Notes under the pieces: generated by a model
Told to the model about the DNA's origin: nothing
Seen by the model: only the letters and a program-made list of their open reading frames with translations
Databases searched by the model: none
NCBI GenBank assembly: GCA_028698695.1
Contig: JAQVWB010000121.1
Coordinates: forward strand, 1-6,262
Reading direction: 5' to 3'
Source of the DNA: Syntrophomonadaceae bacterium
Lineage (GTDB): Bacteria > Bacillota > Syntrophomonadia > Syntrophomonadales > Syntrophomonadaceae
Length of the DNA: 6,262 bases
Position numbers and translations under genes: made by a program
Part shown: piece after piece, positions 1-4,693 of the stretch
How positions within the stretch are numbered: the stretch's first letter is position 1
Layout of the letters: each line of letters starts with the position of its first letter

Positions 1-573
1 AAACTGCCCCATTTTTTATACCCTATTGAAATAAAAATGCTGCTGGAAGCTCCGGACACCAGTAACCCAATGGGGAGAAGAGACAAAGCTATTCTGGAAA
101 CCCTGTATGCCTGTGGACTTCGGGTAGGTGAACTGGTGGGCATTGAGGTTAACGATATATTTTTTGATGAAGAACTAATCAAGGTGCATGGCAAAGGAAG
201 CAAGGAACGAATTGTTCCTATAGGGAGCATGGCTAAAATAGCCCTGCAGGAATATCTCAGTCTGGCCAGACCTTACATAAAAAGGGACCAATCAGAAAAG
301 GCTTTGTTTCTTAACAAATTTGGTCAGCGGCTGTCTGCGCGAAGTGTACGTAATATCCTTAATAAATATGTGGAAATGGTTGCTGTAAATCAGAAGACGA
401 GCCCGCATACACTCAGACATACATTTGCAACACATATGCTGAATGAAGGGGCAGATCTAAGATCAGTACAGGAATTACTTGGACATGTTAATCTGTCTAC
501 CACGCAGATATATACTCATTTAACCCGAGAAAATATTAAAAGCATTTACGATGAAAAACATCCGCGGGGGTAA
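1..573 (+). CDS. xerC: Tyrosine recombinase XerC (5' partial)
   Basis: This is the C-terminal catalytic part of a tyrosine site-specific recombinase, which with its partner XerD resolves chromosome dimers at dif sites near division. The frame is open from base 1, so 190 residues are visible of a protein that is usually about 300; the N-terminal DNA-binding domain lies upstream of the window. All catalytic residues are present in the visible numbering: Arg41 (GLRVGEL), Lys65 (HGKGSKER), His136 and Arg139 (HTLRH), His162 (LGH) and the nucleophile Tyr171 (IYTH). The tail ends in the HPRG typical of Xer proteins. The Met at base 37 is internal, because family-like sequence (KLPHFLYP) precedes it. 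XerC is preferred over XerD because xerC (codV in B. subtilis) sits directly before hslVU-codY; the sequence alone does not settle this. It ends two bases before hslV. Confidence 0.93.
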   Translation, partial: KLPHFLYPIEIKMLLEAPDTSNPMGRRDKAILETLYACGLRVGELVGIEVNDIFFDEELIKVHGKGSKERIVPIGSMAKIALQEYLSLARPYIKRDQSEKALFLNKFGQRLSARSVRNILNKYVEMVAVNQKTSPHTLRHTFATHMLNEGADLRSVQELLGHVNLSTTQIYTHLTRENIKSIYDEKHPRG

Positions 574-575
574 TT

Positions 576-1109
576 ATGTTCGAAGCAACAACAATTGTAG
601 CGGTAAGGAAAAATGGTCAGACTGCTATTGCCGGAGATGGTCAGGTTACTTTCGGTCAAAATACGGTAATGAAGCATAATGCCAATAAAGTCAGAAGGCT
701 TTACGACGGAAAGGTTATAGCCGGATTTGCCGGTGCAGTTGCCGATGCCTTCACCTTGTTTGCTAAATTTGAAGAAAAACTGAAACAATCGGGGGGAAAC
801 CTTACCAAGGCATCAGTAGATATTGCTAAAGAATGGCGTTCTGATAGAGTTTTACGAAAGCTCGAGGCTCTTTTACTGGTAGCCAATGAAGAAAAGATGT
901 TTATTATTTCCGGTACCGGTGAATTAATTGAGCCTGATGATGGAGTAGCAGCTATTGGCTCAGGCGGAGCCTACGCATTGGCTGCAGCCAGAGCTTTAGT
1001 TGGATTTACAGATTTGTCAGCTGAAGAAATTGCCCGTGAGTCAATGAATATCGCAGCTGATATTTGTATTTACACTAATCACCATATCACGGTTGAGATT
1101 ATTGAATAG
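576..1109 (+). CDS. hslV: ATP-dependent protease subunit HslV (ClpQ)
   Basis: This is the proteolytic subunit of the cytoplasmic HslUV (ClpQY) protease, which forms a double-hexamer chamber that degrades proteins fed in by HslU. The protein has 177 residues, the normal family length. It starts MFEATTIVAV, so a four-residue propeptide would be removed to expose Thr5 as the N-terminal nucleophile. The supporting active-site residues are visible: Asp21 (AGDGQ), Lys38 (NKVRR) and the GSGG loop at 128-131. The DICIYTNHH segment near the C-terminus is also typical of the family. The start is set by a G-rich Shine-Dalgarno stretch (565-570) overlapping the end of xerC, five bases before the ATG. The gene lies between xerC and hslU and is almost certainly co-transcribed and translationally coupled. 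Identification is firm. Confidence 0.98.
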   Translation: MFEATTIVAVRKNGQTAIAGDGQVTFGQNTVMKHNANKVRRLYDGKVIAGFAGAVADAFTLFAKFEEKLKQSGGNLTKASVDIAKEWRSDRVLRKLEALLLVANEEKMFIISGTGELIEPDDGVAAIGSGGAYALAAARALVGFTDLSAEEIARESMNIAADICIYTNHHITVEIIE

Positions 1110-1116
1110 AAGGAGA
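1110..1116 (+). promoter_or_regulatory. Ribosome binding site that fixes the TTG start of hslU
   Basis: AAGGAGA begins directly after the hslV stop codon and lies eight bases before TTG at 1125. No ATG fits the HslU N-terminus, so this site decides the start. Confidence 0.85.
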
Positions 1117-1124
1117 ATAGCGAA

Positions 1125-2525
1125 TTGCATCAATTAACACCAAAGCAAATAGTTGAAGAACTTGATAAATATATTATTGGACAGGAAGAAGCCAAGAAAG
1201 CGGTTGCTATAGCTCTGAGAAACAGATATCGTCGTAAAAAATTACCGGAAGAATTGCGTGAAGAGATTTATCCTAAAAACATCATAATGATTGGAGCTAC
1301 CGGAGTAGGTAAGACCGAGATTGCACGTCGTTTGGCTAAATTGGTCAAGGCACCATTTATTAAAGTAGAAGCTACCAAATTTACTGAAGTAGGTTATGTT
1401 GGTCGTGATGTCGATTCAATGATAAGGGATTTATTGGAAACTTCCATACGGTTGGTCAAACAGGAAAAAATTGGGGAGGTGGAAAGCCGGGCAGCTGAAC
1501 TTGCTCAGGAAAGAATTTTAGATTGCATGCTGCCACTGCCCAGAAAGAAAACCAAAGCTCCACGTGGGCCTTTTGATTTTCTTCTCGGAAATGTTTCCGA
1601 GGCAGAGGAGCCGGACGAAAATTTCGAGGCCAGGCTGTTAGATGTAAATAAAAAGCGAGAGATATTTAAACAAAAATTATTACGCATGGAACTCGAAGAG
1701 GAAATTATCGAAATAGAAGTGGAAGAAAGGAACACTTCGTTTCTGGAGATTATATCCGGTTCTGGAGTAGAAGAAATGGGTGTAAATCTACAGGATATGT
1801 TTGGTAATATGCTACCCAAAACCAGGAAAAAGCGTCGGGTCAAAGTTGAAGATGCCAGAAAAATATTTACTGCTGAAGAAGCACAAAGATTAATTGATAT
1901 GGATGAAGTATACCGAATTGCTATTAACAAGGCAGAAAATGACGGGATTATATTTTTGGATGAAATTGATAAAATTGCTGGTCGGGAAAACAGTTATGGT
2001 CCTGATGTATCCAGGGGAGGAGTTCAAAGGGATATCCTTCCCATTGTTGAGGGTTCTACGGTAGTAACAAAATATGGACCAATAAAAACCGATCATATTT
2101 TATTCATTGCTGCCGGAGCTTTCCATGTTAGTAAACCATCTGATCTAATTCCGGAATTACAGGGACGATTCCCGATAAGAGTTGAACTGGAGAACTTAAC
2201 TCAGGAAGACTTAAAAAGAATTTTTACTGAACCGCATAATTCCTTGTTAAAGCAGTATGTGGCATTGTTAAATACAGAACAGGTACAAATATCCTTTACC
2301 GAAGAAGCAATTAATTACATTGCCCGGATAGCTTATGAAGTGAATGCCAGTACTGAGAATATAGGAGCCAGACGCTTACATACCATAATGGAAAAAGTAT
2401 TGGAGGAAATACTGTTTAACGCTCCGGATATGTCCGGGCAAAACATAATTATTGATGCTGACTATGTTGCCGAAAGGTTGCAGAGAATTGTTGAAGATGA
2501 TGATCTAACCAGATATATTTTATAG
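1125..2525 (+). CDS. hslU: ATP-dependent protease ATPase subunit HslU (ClpY)
   Basis: This AAA+ unfoldase forms a hexamer that caps HslV, unfolds substrates and threads them into the protease chamber. The protein has 466 residues, close to B. subtilis ClpY. In order: the N-terminal LTPKQIVEELDKYIIGQ segment; Walker A at 57-64 (GATGVGKT); the substrate-gripping pore loop GYVG at 90-93; the long, charged intermediate (I) domain, roughly 110-240; Walker B with Asp279-Glu280 (IIFLDEIDK); the sensor-1 region LFIAAGAFH; a GRFPIR segment at 347-352 carrying the likely arginine finger Arg348; and sensor 2 GARR at 414-417. The C-terminal DDLTRYIL (459-466) is the family tail that inserts into HslV. 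It starts with TTG. One oddity is that Walker A has Ala58 where I recall Pro in most HslU proteins. It lies 15 bases after hslV and 12 before codY. Confidence 0.98.
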   Translation: MHQLTPKQIVEELDKYIIGQEEAKKAVAIALRNRYRRKKLPEELREEIYPKNIIMIGATGVGKTEIARRLAKLVKAPFIKVEATKFTEVGYVGRDVDSMIRDLLETSIRLVKQEKIGEVESRAAELAQERILDCMLPLPRKKTKAPRGPFDFLLGNVSEAEEPDENFEARLLDVNKKREIFKQKLLRMELEEEIIEIEVEERNTSFLEIISGSGVEEMGVNLQDMFGNMLPKTRKKRRVKVEDARKIFTAEEAQRLIDMDEVYRIAINKAENDGIIFLDEIDKIAGRENSYGPDVSRGGVQRDILPIVEGSTVVTKYGPIKTDHILFIAAGAFHVSKPSDLIPELQGRFPIRVELENLTQEDLKRIFTEPHNSLLKQYVALLNTEQVQISFTEEAINYIARIAYEVNASTENIGARRLHTIMEKVLEEILFNAPDMSGQNIIIDADYVAERLQRIVEDDDLTRYIL

Positions 2526-2530
2526 GGGGT
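2525..2530 (+). promoter_or_regulatory. Ribosome binding site for the TTG start of codY
   Basis: The run GGGGGT overlaps the last base of the hslU stop codon and lies about eight bases before TTG at 2538. It supports that start and suggests coupling of codY translation to hslU. Confidence 0.65.
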
Positions 2531-2537
2531 TATTGCA

Positions 2538-3320
2538 TTGCAAAAAACATTATTGGAGAAATCCCGGGCACTGAATAAAATACTACAAAAAATAGGTGGC
2601 AATCCGGTCGATTTTTTTGAGATGGCCGAAGTTATGTCAAATACCTTTGAATGCAGTGTATTTATTGTTGGCCGTCGTGGACAAATCGGAGGATATGCAT
2701 TTAATAAAGACGCTACCTGTGTGGAAGTTGAGGAGCTTATTGGTCATGCGGAAAGATTTCCGGAAAGCTTTAACCAGGAGTTAATGAATATTCATGAAAC
2801 CAAGACCAATATCGTCTTGGAAGATGGGCGTAAATGCATATTTAATCCGGAAAATGTCAGTTGTGACTGTTCAACCAGAATATGGTCAATAACACCGGTG
2901 TTTGGCGGAGCCCGTAGAATTGGCACATTAATTTTGATGCGGGAGAATATGAATTTTACTGATGACGATGTTGTTCTTGCTGAATATGGAGCTATTGTAG
3001 TAGCCAATGAAATAATGAGAATGAGAACTGAACGAATAGAAGAACAAGCCCGCAAGAAAGCTTCGGTACAAATCGCCCTGGCTACCTTGTCGTTCTCTGA
3101 AAGAGAAGCTATCGAGCATATTATGGCAGAACTGGATGGCAAGGAAGGGCTGTTGGTAGCCAGTCGTATTGCAGATAAGGTGGGTATAACCCGTTCAGTT
3201 ATCGTAAGTGCATTACGCAAATTTGAAAGTGCCGGGGTTATAGAATCCAGGTCTCTGGGAATGAAGGGAACCTATATAAAAGTGCTGAACGATTATTTGT
3301 TCTATGAGCTGAAAAAGTAG
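2538..3320 (+). CDS. codY: GTP-sensing global transcriptional repressor CodY
   Basis: CodY is a cytoplasmic homodimeric repressor of nutrient-starvation genes in Firmicutes; in B. subtilis its DNA binding is enhanced by GTP and branched-chain amino acids. The protein has 260 residues against 259 in B. subtilis. An N-terminal GAF-type effector domain (about 1-155) is followed by a linker helix (about 155-180, IEEQARKKASVQIA) and a C-terminal winged helix-turn-helix. The recognition region ASRIADKVGITRSVIVSALR (208-227) and the ESRSLGMKGTYIKVL that follows are almost unchanged from B. subtilis, so the operator sequence is probably similar. The effector domain is much more divergent: the Ile-contacting Arg61 of B. 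subtilis has no obvious counterpart, and there are cysteines at 39, 61, 100, 109 and 111. The gene starts with TTG, follows hslU by 12 bases and is followed by a terminator. Family assignment is firm; the effector range is uncertain. Confidence 0.97.
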   Translation: MQKTLLEKSRALNKILQKIGGNPVDFFEMAEVMSNTFECSVFIVGRRGQIGGYAFNKDATCVEVEELIGHAERFPESFNQELMNIHETKTNIVLEDGRKCIFNPENVSCDCSTRIWSITPVFGGARRIGTLILMRENMNFTDDDVVLAEYGAIVVANEIMRMRTERIEEQARKKASVQIALATLSFSEREAIEHIMAELDGKEGLLVASRIADKVGITRSVIVSALRKFESAGVIESRSLGMKGTYIKVLNDYLFYELKK

Positions 3321-3340
3321 CAATATAAAACAAATTATGC

Positions 3341-3384
3341 AAATAAATGACTAACTTATAGGAGGTTAGTCATTTATTTTGTTA
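3341..3384 (+). terminator. Intrinsic terminator after codY
   Basis: A perfect 15-bp inverted repeat is formed by AAATAAATGACTAAC (3341-3355) and GTTAGTCATTTATTT (3365-3379) with a 9-base loop. The downstream arm and the bases after it are T-rich (TTTATTTTGTT), as in a rho-independent terminator. The stronger part of the stem is the ATGACTAAC/GTTAGTCAT pairing; the outer A/T pairs would compete with the U-tract. It lies 20 bases after the codY stop and separates that transcript from the flagellar genes. The A-rich left arm means it could also act weakly on the opposite strand. Read-through into flgB cannot be excluded. Confidence 0.85.
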
Positions 3385-3406
3385 AAATGTAGGTGTTTAG
3401 TAATAT
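3379..3406 (+). promoter_or_regulatory. Possible sigma-A-type promoter for the flagellar operon
   Basis: TTGTTA (3379-3384) and TAATAT (3401-3406) are separated by 16 bases. They resemble -35 and -10 elements, although TAATAT matches the TATAAT consensus at only four of six positions. The -35 element overlaps the end of the terminator. It would place the transcript start near 3413 and give a leader of about 60 bases before flgB. I saw no convincing sigma-D (sigma-28) motif in the gap. In such AT-rich sequence this could be chance. Confidence 0.35.
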
Positions 3407-3458
3407 TTATGGTGTAAAAAGAAGGTATTTTCAGGTTGAAAGTAGAAGAATTGGGGAT

Positions 3459-3467
3459 GGAGGTGAG
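3459..3467 (+). promoter_or_regulatory. Strong ribosome binding site that fixes the flgB start
   Basis: GGAGGTGAG is a near-perfect complement to the 16S rRNA 3' end, with seven bases between GGAGG and ATG at 3471. It argues for that ATG over an in-frame GTG at 3393. Confidence 0.92.
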
Positions 3468-3470
3468 AAA

Positions 3471-3887
3471 ATGATTGAAAAATTTCTCAATACCCCAACG
3501 CAGAAATTATTAAATCAAGCCCTGAACGCTTCCCAGTTGCGCAATGATGTTATAGCCAATAATATTGCCAATGTTGATACACCTGGCTTTAAACGCAGTG
3601 AAGTAATATTTGAAGAAAATGTCAGACAAGCTCTACAAGAACAGACAAAAAATGCTAAACTTAAAATAACCAATACCAGACATATTCAAGTTGGCAACTA
3701 TGGAGGTATTATGCCGGCAGAAATCAGAACACTGCAGGGACTTACCTACCGTAATGATGGTAACAATGTTGATATTGATGTGGAAAATGCGAAGTTGGCT
3801 AAGAACAAGATATTATATGATGCTGTAGGAGACAGCTTCAGCAAGGAAATTAAACTGCTGCGCCTGGCAATAACGGGGAGGTCTTAA
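3471..3887 (+). CDS. flgB: Flagellar basal-body rod protein FlgB
   Basis: FlgB is a proximal rod subunit of the flagellar drive shaft, exported through the flagellar type III apparatus and assembled near the MS-ring and FliE. The protein has 138 residues, in the family range. The N-terminal rod motif is clear at about 24-41 (RNDVIANNIANVDTPGFK), as is the C-terminal helix region from about 99 (NVDIDVENAKLAKNKILYDAV) that pairs with the N-terminal helix in rod and hook proteins. As expected for such substrates, there is no cleavable signal peptide. The start at 3471 is chosen for its strong ribosome binding site. The frame stays open upstream to a GTG at 3393, but those 26 extra residues have no rod-protein character and no good ribosome binding site. 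It is the first gene of the flagellar operon, and flgC follows after three bases. Confidence 0.96.
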   Translation: MIEKFLNTPTQKLLNQALNASQLRNDVIANNIANVDTPGFKRSEVIFEENVRQALQEQTKNAKLKITNTRHIQVGNYGGIMPAEIRTLQGLTYRNDGNNVDIDVENAKLAKNKILYDAVGDSFSKEIKLLRLAITGRS

Positions 3888-3890
3888 AAG

Positions 3891-4346
3891 GTGAGATTTT
3901 TAAGCAGTATTGATGTAAGCGCTTCAGGGCTAACTGCTCAGCGCTTGAGAATGGATACCATAGCTAATAACATGGCTAATGCAGAAACTACCCGAGTAGC
4001 AAATCGTCCCGGTCCCTATAGACGTCAGGTTGTTCTTTTTGAGGCCCGTCAGCAACAAACTGGTGGCAAGTTTGCCAGTATATTCAAAAACACTTTACAA
4101 TCGGCAGGTTCAGGTGTCAGAGTGCGCCAGATAAAAGAACTGGACGATAATGATTCAGCCTTCCGCCGGGTATATGAGCCCTCCCATCCTGATGCAGACG
4201 AAAACGGATATGTAGCTTATCCAAATGTAAATATTGTTGAAGAAATGGTTAATATGATCTCGGCGACAAGATCTTACGAAGCCAATGCCAAGGTTATAGA
4301 GGCTACAAAAAGTATGGCAACCAGAGCACTTGATATAGGTCGATAG
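3891..4346 (+). CDS. flgC: Flagellar basal-body rod protein FlgC
   Basis: FlgC is a proximal rod subunit that stacks with FlgB, FlgF and FlgG between the MS-ring and the hook. The protein has 151 residues, essentially the family length. The N-terminal motif ASGLTAQRLRMDTIANNMAN (11-30) and the following PYRRQVVLF segment are typical. The C-terminal rod domain (about 107-148) includes YPNVNIVEEMVNMISATRSY and EANAKV, a signature shared with other axial proteins. The start is GTG at 3891, preceded by GGGGAGG (3875-3881) at a spacing of nine bases; this site lies inside the end of flgB, so the two genes are probably translationally coupled. Identification is firm. Confidence 0.97.
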   Translation: MRFLSSIDVSASGLTAQRLRMDTIANNMANAETTRVANRPGPYRRQVVLFEARQQQTGGKFASIFKNTLQSAGSGVRVRQIKELDDNDSAFRRVYEPSHPDADENGYVAYPNVNIVEEMVNMISATRSYEANAKVIEATKSMATRALDIGR

Positions 4347-4363
4347 AAGATGGGGGTATGGTA

Positions 4364-4669
4364 ATGGAGATAACTGGTAACCGCGCTATATTGGGTTTAG
4401 GTTTAGATAGTAAATTATTATCTTCCAAGTCTCAGGAATCTAACTCTCCAACAAACTTCCTGGATTATTTATCTGATGCTTTGCGTGAAGTGGATAAATA
4501 TCAAAAAGAAGCTGAAATTAATGCACAAAAGCTTGCCCTGGGTGACCAGGATTATCTGCATAATACAGTAATTGCGTATGAAAAAGCTAATTTGGCACTT
4601 CAGTTTACAGTAGAAATACGCAATCGCCTTGTGGAAGCATATCAGGAGATTATGCGTATTCAAATGTAG
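4364..4669 (+). CDS. fliE: Flagellar hook-basal body complex protein FliE
   Basis: FliE is the small adaptor joining the MS-ring (FliF) to the proximal rod (FlgB), and one of the first proteins exported by the flagellar secretion apparatus. The protein has 101 residues, normal for FliE. After a variable, serine-rich N-terminus comes FLDYLSDALREVDKYQKEAE (32-51), then the conserved helical C-terminus with LALGDQDYLHNTVIAYEKAN and FTVEIRNRLVEAYQEIMRIQM. The start is chosen at ATG 4364, because GGGGGT (4352-4357) lies about six bases before it. An in-frame ATG at 4358 would sit directly against that site and add only two residues (Met-Val). flgC ends 17 bases upstream and fliF begins 24 bases downstream. 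Confidence 0.95.
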   Translation: MEITGNRAILGLGLDSKLLSSKSQESNSPTNFLDYLSDALREVDKYQKEAEINAQKLALGDQDYLHNTVIAYEKANLALQFTVEIRNRLVEAYQEIMRIQM

Positions 4670-4693
4670 TTTTGATATTTGGAGAGTAGTATA

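Noticed and set aside
37..39. ATG at 37 as the true start of the recombinase
   Set aside because: The frame is open to base 1 and the residues before the Met match the Xer family, so the gene is cut by the window edge.
1505..1930. 141-codon open frame on the minus strand opposite hslU
   Set aside because: Its translation is Ser/Ile/Leu-rich low-complexity sequence without any family motif and lies wholly opposite a well-conserved gene.
2792..3220. 142-codon open frame on the minus strand opposite codY
   Set aside because: It is a shadow of the codY coding strand, with no ribosome binding site or recognisable protein features.
3387..3392. ATG-TAG start-stop pair upstream of flgB as a minimal regulatory ORF
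   Set aside because: The nearest Shine-Dalgarno-like sequence is in the terminator loop more than 20 bases away, and the ATG would lie upstream of the predicted transcript start.
3415..3441. Sigma-D (sigma-28) flagellar promoter starting with TAAA at 3415
   Set aside because: The expected GCCGATAA-type -10 element is absent at the right distance; the sequence there is GGTTGAAA.
3393..3470. GTG at 3393 as an upstream start of flgB, adding 26 residues
   Set aside because: The extra residues are basic and unlike any rod-protein N-terminus, no good ribosome binding site precedes the GTG, and ATG 3471 has a near-ideal GGAGGTGAG at the right distance.
4358..4363. ATG at 4358 as the start of fliE
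   Set aside because: The G-rich ribosome binding site ends directly before this ATG, leaving no spacer; the ATG six bases later has normal spacing and gives a usual FliE length.
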